DNA of 64,000 bases. It comes from JBCDGZ01 sp038750655 (GTDB lineage: Bacteria; Bacteroidota; Bacteroidia; Chitinophagales; Saprospiraceae). Positions 27,900 to 36,196 of the stretch are shown here, one piece after another (within the stretch, counting starts at the first letter, position 1; each line of letters starts with the position of its first letter). The notes under the pieces were generated by a model. That model searched no databases. It had not been told where the DNA came from and worked only from the letters and a program-made list of their open reading frames with translations. Both the position numbers and the translations under genes were made by a program. The stretch spans positions 1 to 64,000 of the forward strand of contig JBCDGZ010000014.1 of NCBI GenBank assembly GCA_038750655.1, given 5' to 3'.

Positions 27900-29675
27900 A
27901 TGAAATTGCTAAAAATTATCCCCGTTATTTTATTGTTCTCTCATTGCACATTACAAAATCAACCGACTATGACTTCCCCACAGGACTGGATCACTCCGTT
28001 TGAGAAAAATGCCAATACCACGGCGACTTACGCCGAGACCATCGACTATTATGAGCGTCTAGCGGCGCAATACGATCAGCTGCAAATCAGTAGCCACGGC
28101 GATACGGACAGTGGTCGTCCTATTCATCAGCTGGTTTTATCGAAAGACCAAATATTTGAGCCGGCGGCCATTCGGGCCAGCGGCAAACGCATCCTAATGA
28201 TCAACAATGCCATTCATCCCGGCGAACCCTGCGGGGTCGATGCGAGTATGCTCCTGCTACGCGACTATCTCCAAAAACCTACGCTCCAAGCTGAACTGGA
28301 TTCTCTGGTCATTGTCCTCATCCCGATGTATAATATCGGCGGCGCGCTCAATCGCAATAGCCATACCCGCGCCAACCAAGACGGCCCCGAATCCTATGGT
28401 TTCCGAGGCAACGCCCGCCACCTCGACCTCAACCGCGATTTCATCAAATGCGACTCCCGCAATGCCCAAACCTTCAACCAGATTTTCAGCCGCTGGCAAC
28501 CCGATGTATTGGTTGATAATCATACCTCCAATGGCGCAGATTATCCCTACACTATGACCCTCATCGCGACCCAACATAACAAGCTGGGTGGCCCCCTGGC
28601 CGACTACCTCAACAACAGCTTATTGCCTCGATTGTACCGCGATATGGAAGCCGCTGACTGGGAAATGATCCCCTACGTCTATGCCCGTAGTAGCCCCGAC
28701 GAAGGCATCGCCGAATTTTTGGATTACCCGCGCTATTCCTCCGGCTACGCCTCCTTGTTCAACACCCTGTCCTTCATGCCGGAGACCCACATGCTAAAGC
28801 CTTTCAAAGATCGGGTGATGAGCACCTATGCCTTTATGCAATGTATGATTCGGGCCATGCAGGAAGAGGGTGCCGAGCTGGCCAAGGCCCGCCAAGCCAC
28901 CATCGCTCTGACTGAAACCAAGCCTACCTTCGAACTGGATTGGGCGATGGATATGGAGGCCGTGGAGGAGCTGCGCTTCAAAGGCTACGCGGCCAAATAC
29001 AAGCCTAGCGAGGTCAGCGGGCTAGACCGCCTCTACTACGATCATAACGAGCCCTATGATAAGTCCATCCCCTACTACAGAAACTACAAGGCCAAACTCA
29101 GTATAGAGAAGCCACAAGCCTATATCATCCCACAAGCCTATGGCGAAGTCATTGAGCGTTTGCAGTGGAATGGTGTGGAATTGAAACGGTTGGCAGAAGA
29201 TGGGGAACTGGAAGTAGAGCTGTACCGCATCCTGGATTACAAAACCACTAAAAGTCCTTACGAAGGGCATTATTTGCACTCCAATGTTAAAGTGGAAAAA
29301 AGTACCCGCCGTTGGCCTTATTTCAAAGGGGATTACGTTGTTTTGACCAACCAGCCAACCAACCGCTACATCATCGAAACGCTGGAGCCGCAGGCCCCGG
29401 ATTCCTGGTTTGCCTGGAATTTCTTCGACGGCATTCTCATGCAAAAAGAATACTTTTCTGCCTATGTATTTGAAGACCTGGCTGCCGAATACCTCAAAGC
29501 TGATCCTAAACTCCGCGCTGAGCTGGAAGCGGCTAAAGAAGCGGATACCGAGCTGGCCAAATCAGCTCGCGCTCAGCTGGAGTTCGTTTATAAGCGCAGT
29601 CCACATTACGAGCGTACGCATGAAGTCTACCCGGTCGGTAGGGTACAAAATGTTGAAGGATTGCCATTGATGTAA
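27900..29675 (+). CDS. M14-family zinc carboxypeptidase lipoprotein
   Basis: The ATG at 27900 gives 591 residues and a lipoprotein signal (KLLKIIPVILLFSHC, Cys 14); the frame is open 17 codons further upstream. The M14 motif is seen as NNAIHPGEPCGVDASMLLLRDY (HxxE zinc ligands), then NRNSHTRANQDGPESYGFRGNARHLDLNRDFIKCDSRNAQTF, with VDNHTSNGADYPYTMTLI holding the third ligand His; PETHMLKPFKDRV is the probable catalytic-Glu region. It likely trims peptides at the cell envelope. It is divergent from the peptidase/propeller/barrel gene. Confidence 0.88.
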   Translation: MKLLKIIPVILLFSHCTLQNQPTMTSPQDWITPFEKNANTTATYAETIDYYERLAAQYDQLQISSHGDTDSGRPIHQLVLSKDQIFEPAAIRASGKRILMINNAIHPGEPCGVDASMLLLRDYLQKPTLQAELDSLVIVLIPMYNIGGALNRNSHTRANQDGPESYGFRGNARHLDLNRDFIKCDSRNAQTFNQIFSRWQPDVLVDNHTSNGADYPYTMTLIATQHNKLGGPLADYLNNSLLPRLYRDMEAADWEMIPYVYARSSPDEGIAEFLDYPRYSSGYASLFNTLSFMPETHMLKPFKDRVMSTYAFMQCMIRAMQEEGAELAKARQATIALTETKPTFELDWAMDMEAVEELRFKGYAAKYKPSEVSGLDRLYYDHNEPYDKSIPYYRNYKAKLSIEKPQAYIIPQAYGEVIERLQWNGVELKRLAEDGELEVELYRILDYKTTKSPYEGHYLHSNVKVEKSTRRWPYFKGDYVVLTNQPTNRYIIETLEPQAPDSWFAWNFFDGILMQKEYFSAYVFEDLAAEYLKADPKLRAELEAAKEADTELAKSARAQLEFVYKRSPHYERTHEVYPVGRVQNVEGLPLM

Positions 29676-29678
29676 TGT

Positions 29679-29730
29679 CAAAAAGTCTGGCCAATTCGTC
29701 GAAGACTGCCAAAAAGTCTTTGAAAAAGTC
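29679..29730 (+). promoter_or_regulatory. Iterated AAAAAGTC motif upstream of clpB
   Basis: CAAAAAGTCT occurs at 29679-29688 and 29710-29719, with a further AAAAAGTC at 29723-29730. They lie in the 200-nt gap between the M14 gene and clpB. They may be operators or promoter parts of the chaperone gene. No exact TAnnTTTG was found in the gap. Confidence 0.35.
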
Positions 29731-29875
29731 CTATTTTCAGCTTGGTCAACAATTTGATACAAATGACTGTATTCCATAAAGTAACCCAAGTTGCGATTGA
29801 CTCAACCACCTGACGCATTTACTCTTCTGATACGGAATCGCAATTTGAATTAAAAAATAAATTGAACAGAGCAAT

Positions 29876-32695
29876 ATGACATACGATAATTTCACAGTAA
29901 AATCACAGGAGTCCATCCTAAAAGCCCAACAGATCGCCGGTGCCAATGACCAACAGCAGGTTGATACGGTCCATCTGATTAAGGGAATTATTGTGACGGA
30001 TGAACATGTACCCAAATTTCTTCTGCAAAAGGCCGATGTCAATATGTCGATGTTGGACCGCCAGCTCAATGAAGCCATCAAGGCCTATCCCAAAGTTCAG
30101 GGTACCGATAAGCAGTACCTGACCCAGGATGCCAACAAGGCCCTGAGCCGAGCCAAGAAATTGCTTAAGGATTTTGGGGATGATTACATCTCTATTGAGT
30201 TGATCCTGCTGGGCATCATTAAGGGTACGGATAAGGGAGCCCGTATGCTCAAAGAATTAGGGGCAACTGAAAAGGCGCTGCGGGCCGCTATCGATGAGCT
30301 GCGCAAAGGCCGTAAAGTGACCGACCAGCACACTGAGGATCAATACAACGCATTAGCCAAATACGCCATCAACCTCAACGAGCGGGCAGAGTCGGGGAAG
30401 TTGGATCCTATCGTTGGTCGCGATGAAGAAATTCGTCGAGTGCTGCACATCCTTTCTCGCCGTAAAAAGAACAACCCCATCCTAATTGGAGAGCCCGGAG
30501 TAGGGAAAACGGCTATCGTAGAAGGCATCGCCTGGCGGATTGTCAAGATGGACGTCCCCGAAAATCTACAGACCAAAAAAATCTTTGTCCTCGATATTGC
30601 GGCGCTGATTGCTGGAGCTAAGTTTAAAGGAGAATTTGAGGAGCGCCTGAAAGGCGTAATCAAAGAGGTGACAGGCTCAGATGGAGAGATTATTCTTTTC
30701 ATCGATGAAATCCATACCCTCATTGGAGCAGGTGGTGGCAATGGCGCGATGGATGCGGCCAATATCCTCAAGCCCGCCCTGGCGCGGGGTGACCTGCGGA
30801 CGATTGGAGCTACTACGCTGGATGAGTACCAGAAGTACTTCGAGAAGGACAAAGCGTTGGTGCGTCGCTTCCAAACTGTTGTTATTGACGAACCTAGCAT
30901 CGAAGACACCATTTCTATCCTCCGAGGCTTGCAGGAGCGCTACGAGGTATACCACAAAATCGAAATCTTAGACGAGGCGCTGATTGCCGCCGCTGAGCTT
31001 TCGCATCGCTACATCTCTGACCGCTACCTGCCGGACAAGGCCATCGACCTCATCGATGAGGCGGCGGCCAAGCTCCGCCTCGAACTGGACTCTGTTCCCG
31101 ATGAGATCGACGAGCAAGACCGCAAGGTACGCCAGTTAGAGATTGAAAAAGAAGCCGTGAAGCGGGAGAAGGATAAGAAAAAGCTGGGGCGCATCAACGA
31201 GCAGATTGCCAATGCTAAGGAGAAGCTGGAGGGCCTGCGCGCTGCTTGGAAAAATGAGAAAGAGATTTTGGATGCTATCCAGAATGTCAAGAAGAAAATG
31301 GAAGAACTGGAGCAGCAGGCGGATAAGGCGGAGCGGGATAGCGACTTTGAACTGGTTGCCAAAATCCGCTACGGTGAGCTGAAGCAGCAAGAGGCGATGT
31401 TGAAAGCTGCCGAGGAAAAACTGGATGAGCTGCCCGAAGAAAATCGCTTTACTAACGAGGAGGTCAACTCTAATGATATTGCCGAAGTGGTTGGACGCTG
31501 GACGGGCATTCCGGTGCAAAAGATGATGCAGAGTGAGAAGGACAAGCTGTTGAATTTGGAAGGAGAGATTGGCAAGCGCCTGATCGGGCAGCACGAGGCG
31601 GTGGTAGCGGTCTCTGATGCCGTACGGCGGAGCCGCGCAGGCTTACAGGATGCCAATAAGCCCATCGGTTCCTTTATCTTCCTCGGGCCAACGGGGGTCG
31701 GTAAAACAGAGCTGGCTAAGTCCTTAGCTGAAGTCCTTTTCGATGATGAGAAGGCCATTACGCGCATCGATATGAGTGAATTTCAAGAGCGGCATTCGGT
31801 GTCTCGACTGGTGGGGGCACCTCCGGGGTACGTGGGGTATGACGAAGGTGGTCAGCTGACGGAGGCGGTACGCCGTAAGCCTTATTCGATTATTCTTTTG
31901 GATGAAATCGAGAAGGCCCATCCGGATACTTTCAACATTCTGCTGCAAGTGCTGGACGATGGTCGATTGACCGATAACAAAGGGCGGGTGGCCAATTTCA
32001 AGAATACCATTATCATTATGACTTCTAATATGGGCGCGCAAACGATCCTGGAAAATTTCGAAGATCTGGATGCTCTTGGTGATAAGCACCGCACAGAAAT
32101 CATTGAAACTACCAAGGTGGAGGTTTTTGAGCACCTCAAAGAAAATCTTCGCCCCGAATTCCTCAATCGTATCGATGAGCAAATCATGTTCCTGCCCTTG
32201 TCTAAGAGTGAGATCAAGCAGATTATGGAGCTGCTGCTGAAGAAGACGCGGAAAATGCTGGGCAAGAAAGGTATTATCCTGGAATTGAGTGTTAAGGCCA
32301 AAAACTTGCTGGCCGATTTAGGCTATGATCCTCAGTTTGGTGCGCGACCCATGAAGCGGGTTTTGCAGAAAGAGGTCGTTAATGAGTTGTCTAAATTCGT
32401 GCTGGCCGGCACTTTCGCCGCTGGCGATACCATCTATGTAGACACTGATCGAAAGGGGCTGACCTTCACGCGCGAGCCTTTTGAGGACGACGGCGAAGCG
32501 GAACAAGTGGTGCCTCCATCTAGTAACGGTAAAGCGGAGGCAGCCAAGGCGGCGGCCCGCAAAAAACAGTTCGATAAGCTAGAAAAGGCGACCAAAGACG
32601 TGATGGACGCGGTCAAAGATGTGGAAGAAGGCGAGCAGCCAACGAAAGAGGAGGATGAAGATGATGCGCCGGAAGTACAGAAAGAGAAAGAATAA
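29876..32695 (+). CDS. clpB: AAA+ disaggregase ClpB
   Basis: A 939-residue Hsp100 protein. It has a Clp N-domain with two repeats (about 1-145), AAA1 with Walker A GEPGVGKT (about 205), a coiled-coil middle domain (about 405-535, rich in Glu/Lys), and AAA2 with Walker A GPTGVGKT (about 605), GYVGYDEGGQLTEAVRRKPYSIILLDEIEKAH and the D2-small domain. The linker size fits ClpB; I see no IGL/IGF ClpP-binding loop. With DnaK it would rescue aggregated protein. A Lys/Glu-rich tail of about 75 residues (about 865-939) extends past the usual ClpB end. Confidence 0.88.
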   Translation: MTYDNFTVKSQESILKAQQIAGANDQQQVDTVHLIKGIIVTDEHVPKFLLQKADVNMSMLDRQLNEAIKAYPKVQGTDKQYLTQDANKALSRAKKLLKDFGDDYISIELILLGIIKGTDKGARMLKELGATEKALRAAIDELRKGRKVTDQHTEDQYNALAKYAINLNERAESGKLDPIVGRDEEIRRVLHILSRRKKNNPILIGEPGVGKTAIVEGIAWRIVKMDVPENLQTKKIFVLDIAALIAGAKFKGEFEERLKGVIKEVTGSDGEIILFIDEIHTLIGAGGGNGAMDAANILKPALARGDLRTIGATTLDEYQKYFEKDKALVRRFQTVVIDEPSIEDTISILRGLQERYEVYHKIEILDEALIAAAELSHRYISDRYLPDKAIDLIDEAAAKLRLELDSVPDEIDEQDRKVRQLEIEKEAVKREKDKKKLGRINEQIANAKEKLEGLRAAWKNEKEILDAIQNVKKKMEELEQQADKAERDSDFELVAKIRYGELKQQEAMLKAAEEKLDELPEENRFTNEEVNSNDIAEVVGRWTGIPVQKMMQSEKDKLLNLEGEIGKRLIGQHEAVVAVSDAVRRSRAGLQDANKPIGSFIFLGPTGVGKTELAKSLAEVLFDDEKAITRIDMSEFQERHSVSRLVGAPPGYVGYDEGGQLTEAVRRKPYSIILLDEIEKAHPDTFNILLQVLDDGRLTDNKGRVANFKNTIIIMTSNMGAQTILENFEDLDALGDKHRTEIIETTKVEVFEHLKENLRPEFLNRIDEQIMFLPLSKSEIKQIMELLLKKTRKMLGKKGIILELSVKAKNLLADLGYDPQFGARPMKRVLQKEVVNELSKFVLAGTFAAGDTIYVDTDRKGLTFTREPFEDDGEAEQVVPPSSNGKAEAAKAAARKKQFDKLEKATKDVMDAVKDVEEGEQPTKEEDEDDAPEVQKEKE

Positions 32696-32716
32696 TAACG
32701 TTGAAATACGGTACCT

Positions 32717-32750
32717 CAGAGGCTCAGAGCGATTTAGTTCTGGGCCTCTG
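32717..32750. terminator. Stem-loop between convergent clpB and MtfA-like genes
   Basis: Arms CAGAGGCTCAGA (32717-32728) and TCTGGGCCTCTG (32739-32750) pair over 12 bp with one T-G, with a 10-nt loop. It follows the clpB stop by 21 nt and overlaps the end of the opposite gene. It could stop transcription from both sides; the T-tract is weak. Confidence 0.5.
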
Positions 32751-33606
32751 TTGCTTTGATTTCGACTAAGACGGGGTGCTCGGGTTTGGAAGGGTTGATG
32801 TTGAAAATTTGTTGGTAGCGGTCGAAGGCATTGGGCAGCAGCTGTTGGAATTTATCGGGGAAGGTGAAGAAACAGCCGATGCCGATGGCCTGGGCGTCAG
32901 GCTCGGGTAGGCCGATGGTTTTTTCGATGTCTTGCTTGGTGAAGCCACCGATGGCTTCTAGTTTTCCCCAAATAAACTCATCGAATTGTGGATACTCCTG
33001 ATCGGGATAGGAATTGGTATAGATGCGGGCAAATTCGTAAAGCCCAATATTGAAGTGCTGCTTGGGTTTAACGACGCCATCCATTAGCTTATTGGCGGCA
33101 AAGATCACGACGCCATCCTCCTCAAAGAGCTCCGAGGCGTGGATGTTGCGAGGAAATTGGGGCGAAAGGAAGGGAAAGGGATAAATTACGATCCGCTCGT
33201 ATTTGGTCAGCAAATAATCCTCGTGCCCAAACGTCAGCTGGACGGCCATTGCCGCAATTACTCCCTTGATGTCGTCCGGGACTTCTTCTAGGACATCCTT
33301 TCCGATATACTCATGCGCAAAAATGTACAAGGCCAGGCGCTTTTGAAAACGCTCCTTCAATTGTTGAGAAAGCTTGGTATAGAAAGGAAAAAACTGATCC
33401 AGCGTACGGATCATCTTGATGTCCAGTTTCGGCGGGTTGCGATTATACCACCACCAGTCGATCTGGGGTTGCAAGATGTAAATCACGACGAGCAACAAGG
33501 CCTGCGGAATAATACCGTAAGCATAGGCATCGCTGAATTCCAGGCTGAGGTAAAGACAACCGAAAACGCCTGCAATCAGAGGGAGGGCGATTAATCGTGA
33601 CAACAT
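32734..33606 (-). CDS. MtfA-like (M90 family) protein lacking the zinc motif
   Basis: Using the ATG at 33606 (MLSRLIALPLIAG), it is 290 residues with two hydrophobic segments near the N-terminus (about 3-20 and 28-45), followed by an MtfA-like domain. MtfA peptidases carry HEFAH; here the matching stretch FNIGLYEFARIYTN reads Y-E-F-A-R, so both zinc His residues are replaced. It is probably not a peptidase, and may retain a binding role. The frame is open to 33735, but those extra codons have a poor composition and overlap a -33/-7-like pair (TTTG, 21 nt, TTTG). It is convergent with clpB and divergent from tRNA-Phe. Confidence 0.72.
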   Translation of the reverse strand: MLSRLIALPLIAGVFGCLYLSLEFSDAYAYGIIPQALLLVVIYILQPQIDWWWYNRNPPKLDIKMIRTLDQFFPFYTKLSQQLKERFQKRLALYIFAHEYIGKDVLEEVPDDIKGVIAAMAVQLTFGHEDYLLTKYERIVIYPFPFLSPQFPRNIHASELFEEDGVVIFAANKLMDGVVKPKQHFNIGLYEFARIYTNSYPDQEYPQFDEFIWGKLEAIGGFTKQDIEKTIGLPEPDAQAIGIGCFFTFPDKFQQLLPNAFDRYQQIFNINPSKPEHPVLVEIKATEAQN

Positions 33607-33690
33607 GATTCGCTGAACGTTTATTCTCTGCAAAATGTTACAATTATTGCACATACAAAAGCTTTTTGAAAAATTAATTGGCCTCGCCCC

Positions 33691-33721
33691 TTGTGCAATC
33701 AAAAAAAAGACTATAAATTTG
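33691..33721 (+). promoter_or_regulatory. Predicted promoter of tRNA-Phe and the his operon
   Basis: TTG (33691-33693), 20 nt, TAAATTTG (33714-33721), an exact match to the Bacteroidota form. Transcription should start near 33728, about 43 nt before the mature tRNA. No other promoter-like match lies between the tRNA and the leader peptide ATG, so this may drive the his operon as well. Confidence 0.65.
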
Positions 33722-33770
33722 CCCCTCGGTGGCAAAATAGCTCACCCGTCTGTTGAACGCAACAGTGGAA

Positions 33771-33843
33771 GGTACCTTAGCTCAGTTGGTAGAGCACAGG
33801 ACTGAAAATCCTGGTGTCCCTGGTTCGATTCCTGGAGGTACCA
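33771..33843 (+). tRNA. tRNA-Phe (GAA)
   Basis: A full cloverleaf can be drawn: acceptor arms GGTACCT and AGGTACC with discriminator A, a D arm with AGCTCAGTTGGTAGAGC, an anticodon stem CAGGA/TCCTG with loop CTGAAAA (anticodon GAA), and a T arm with GGTTCGATTCC. CCA is not encoded (the next bases are CTA). No terminator follows; the his leader ATG is 25 nt downstream. Confidence 0.97.
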
Positions 33844-33868
33844 CTATAAAAAATCATTATTCGATCAT

Positions 33869-33946
33869 ATGTTCGCAACTTTTCATCATCACCATCATCT
33901 GGCTTTGCTCCCTCGGGCGAATGGTGATCTGAATGTTGTCTGTTGA
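33869..33946 (+). CDS. Histidine operon leader peptide (HisL-like), 25 aa
   Basis: A short frame starting MFATFHHHHH and ending VVC, then TGA at 33944-33946. Five consecutive His codons (CAT CAT CAC CAT CAT) lie at 33884-33898. It sits just upstream of a rho-independent terminator and hisG, the architecture of a histidine transcription attenuator. When charged tRNA-His is scarce, a ribosome would stall on the His codons. The peptide is not homologous by eye to enterobacterial HisL outside the His run, as is normal for leader peptides. Too short for automatic gene callers. Confidence 0.85.
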   Translation: MFATFHHHHHLALLPRANGDLNVVC

Positions 33947-34009
33947 TCGAATAAACAGTCTAAACATCAAAAAGAGGCTTACCATTTGCTTGGTAAGCCT
34001 CTTTTTTTT
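33888..34009 (+). promoter_or_regulatory. His attenuator: mutually exclusive anti-antiterminator, antiterminator and terminator
   Basis: Three alternative helices can be drawn. 1:2 pairs ATCACCAT (33888-33895, inside the His codons) with ATGGTGAT (33921-33928), 8 bp perfect. 2:3 pairs CGGGCGAATGGT (33914-33925) with ACCATTTGCTTG (33981-33992), 12 bp with three G-T pairs. 3:4 is the terminator stem (33972-33984 with 33991-34003). Stalling on the His codons blocks segment 1, frees 2 to pair with 3 and allows read-through into hisG. This is inferred from base pairing only. Confidence 0.78.
33969..34009 (+). terminator. Rho-independent terminator (attenuator) before hisG
   Basis: Stem AAGAGGCTTACCA (33972-33984) / TGGTAAGCCTCTT (33991-34003), 13 bp perfect, 6-nt loop, followed by a run of T to 34009. 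It lies 20 nt before the hisG ATG. Confidence 0.92.
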
Positions 34010-34029
34010 GGTTTAAAACCTCAATAATC

Positions 34030-34890
34030 ATGAAAAAAAGACTCAAAATCGCCATCCAGAAGTCTGGCCGCATGCACGATGGCTCGCTGGATTTACTGCG
34101 CAAATGCGGAGTGCGCGTCGAAAATGGTCGCGACCAACTGCGGGTACAAGCCAGTAATTTTCCAGTAGATATTCTTTACCTCCGCAATTCTGACATCCCT
34201 CAGTACCTCATCGATGGAGTGGCCGATGTAGGGATTGTCGGGGAAAACCTATTGGTTGAGAAACAAAAGGAGCTTCGTACGTTGGAGAAACTCGGCTTCT
34301 CTAAATGCCGACTGTCCATTGCGACACCCAAAGAAATGCCCTACCAAAGTATCCAAGACCTGCAAGGCAAAAAAATCGCTACTTCCTATCCCAACTCTTT
34401 GCAAGCCTTCCTTCAACAACAACAGATTCAAGCAGACATCCACGTCATCTCTGGTTCGGTAGAAATTGCCCCAAGTATTGGCCTTGCCGATGCCGTTTGT
34501 GATCTAGTGAGTTCTGGGAGCACCCTTTTTAAAAATGGACTGGAAGAAAAGGAGGTGCTGTTCAAATCGCAGGCCTGCCTCGTTTCCCGCGCTATTGAGG
34601 ATGCTGATTTAGAGGCTATTCTCGAGCAATTGCTTTTTCGCCTCCGCTCTGTGATTACGGCGAAGAATTACCGCTATCTCCTAATGAATGTACCTAATGA
34701 GCAGTTGGATAAGGTGATTGGTGTTTTACCGGGAATGAAGAGCCCTACGGTGGTGAAACTAGCGGAAGCGGGTTGGAGTTCGGTGCATACAGTTATCGGA
34801 GAAGACGATTTTTGGGAAATCACTTACGAGCTGAAAGCCAATGGTGCCGAAGGCATTCTGATTATTCCTATTGAAAAAATGATTCTATAG
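34030..34890 (+). CDS. hisG: ATP phosphoribosyltransferase, long form
   Basis: First enzyme of histidine synthesis (ATP + PRPP to phosphoribosyl-ATP). The 286 residues include the catalytic part (MKKRLKIAIQKSGRMHDGSLDLLRKCG, DVGIVGENLLVE, IATSYPN, ISGSVEIAPSIGLADAVCDLVSSGSTL, the PRPP-binding loop) and a C-terminal regulatory ACT-like domain (about 212-286, RYLLMNVPNEQLDKVIGVLPGMKSPTVVKLAEAGWSSVHTVI). It is thus the long, self-sufficient form, expected to be feedback-inhibited by histidine and not to need HisZ. It follows the leader peptide and terminator directly. Confidence 0.96.
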   Translation: MKKRLKIAIQKSGRMHDGSLDLLRKCGVRVENGRDQLRVQASNFPVDILYLRNSDIPQYLIDGVADVGIVGENLLVEKQKELRTLEKLGFSKCRLSIATPKEMPYQSIQDLQGKKIATSYPNSLQAFLQQQQIQADIHVISGSVEIAPSIGLADAVCDLVSSGSTLFKNGLEEKEVLFKSQACLVSRAIEDADLEAILEQLLFRLRSVITAKNYRYLLMNVPNEQLDKVIGVLPGMKSPTVVKLAEAGWSSVHTVIGEDDFWEITYELKANGAEGILIIPIEKMIL

Positions 34891-34910
34891 CATTGATAAA
34901 ATCCCTATTT

Positions 34911-36191
34911 ATGCAAATTTATAATCAACCTCCTCCATCTCAGTGGCCCGCCCTCCTCAAGCGACCGCTGATCAATGCTCCTGACCTAGAAGCCACGGTC
35001 GGGCAATTGCTACAGGATGTTGCCCAAAGAGGCGATACCGCCCTACGAGAACTGACCCTCCGCTTCGACAAAGTCCAGCTGGACGCGCTGGCGGTCAGCT
35101 CCGAAGAGATCACCGAGGGGGCCCGCCAGGTCGAGCCCGAACTCCAAGCCGCTATCCAACTGGCACACGACAATATCGCTCGCTTTCACGAGGCGCAGCG
35201 GCAAGAGAGCATCCGCATTCAGACCATGCCTGGTGTCGCCTGCTGGCAGAAAAGTGTAGCCATCGAAAAGGTAGGGCTATATATCCCAGGGGGGACCGCC
35301 CCCTTGTTTTCGACGGTGCTGATGGTGGGCGTGCCTGCGCGCATTGCCGGCTGTCAAGAGCTGGTGCTTTGTACGCCGCCGCAGGCCGATGGCAGCATCA
35401 ACCCCGTCATCCTCTACACCGCTCAATTGCTGGGTATCGATAAAATCTACAAGCTCGGTGGCGCTCAAGCCGTCGCGGCTATGGCCTACGGCACCGAAAC
35501 GGTCCCCGCCGTCAACAAAATCTTTGGCCCCGGCAACCAGTACGTCACCACCGCCAAGCAGATCGTCAGCCGAGGGGGCGTCGCCATCGACATGCCCGCA
35601 GGGCCCTCCGAGGTGCTGGTGTTGGCTGGCGAAAACGCCAATCCTGATTTTATTGCCGCCGATCTGCTCTCACAGGCCGAGCACGGCGTCGATAGTCAAG
35701 TCGTCCTGTTGGCCTTTAGTGCCGCCCTGGCCGAGCAAACCCTGTTGGCGATCGAACGGCAGCTGGAAAGCCTGGAGCGAGCGGAGATGGCCCGGGTTGC
35801 GCTGCAAAATAGCCCCGCCATCGTAGTCCAAGATCGCGCTGCTGCCCTGCACTTGATCAACGAATATGGCCCGGAGCACCTCATTTTAGCGATGGACGAT
35901 GCCGAGCAATTTGCGGAGGGCATTCGAAATGCCGGTTCGGTCTTTCTTGGGCACTACACTCCCGAATCGGTAGGCGACTATGCCTCTGGCACCAACCATG
36001 TTTTACCTACCAATGGCTACGCCAAAGCGTATAGCGGCCTGAACCTGGATGCTTTTGTGAAAAAGATTACCTTTCAGCAGCTGAGCCCGCAGGGCCTGCG
36101 CAATATTGGGCCGGCGGTAGAGCGGATGGCCGAAGCAGAGCAGTTGACGGCTCACCGTAATGCAGTAAGTGTTCGCCTCAAAACCCTTTAA
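34911..36191 (+). CDS. hisD: Histidinol dehydrogenase
   Basis: Catalyses the last two oxidations, histidinol to histidine, with NAD and Zn. The ATG at 34911 gives 426 residues (a TTG six codons earlier is also in frame). Visible motifs are LYIPGGTAPLFSTVLMVGVPARIAGC, KIFGPGNQYVTTAKQIV, DMPAGPSEVLVLA, DLLSQAEHGVDSQVVLL (metal and base residues), NEYGPEHLIL and GDYASGTNHVLPTNGYA. It starts 20 nt after hisG and precedes hisC by 5 nt. Confidence 0.96.
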   Translation: MQIYNQPPPSQWPALLKRPLINAPDLEATVGQLLQDVAQRGDTALRELTLRFDKVQLDALAVSSEEITEGARQVEPELQAAIQLAHDNIARFHEAQRQESIRIQTMPGVACWQKSVAIEKVGLYIPGGTAPLFSTVLMVGVPARIAGCQELVLCTPPQADGSINPVILYTAQLLGIDKIYKLGGAQAVAAMAYGTETVPAVNKIFGPGNQYVTTAKQIVSRGGVAIDMPAGPSEVLVLAGENANPDFIAADLLSQAEHGVDSQVVLLAFSAALAEQTLLAIERQLESLERAEMARVALQNSPAIVVQDRAAALHLINEYGPEHLILAMDDAEQFAEGIRNAGSVFLGHYTPESVGDYASGTNHVLPTNGYAKAYSGLNLDAFVKKITFQQLSPQGLRNIGPAVERMAEAEQLTAHRNAVSVRLKTL

Positions 36192-36196
36192 TCGCT

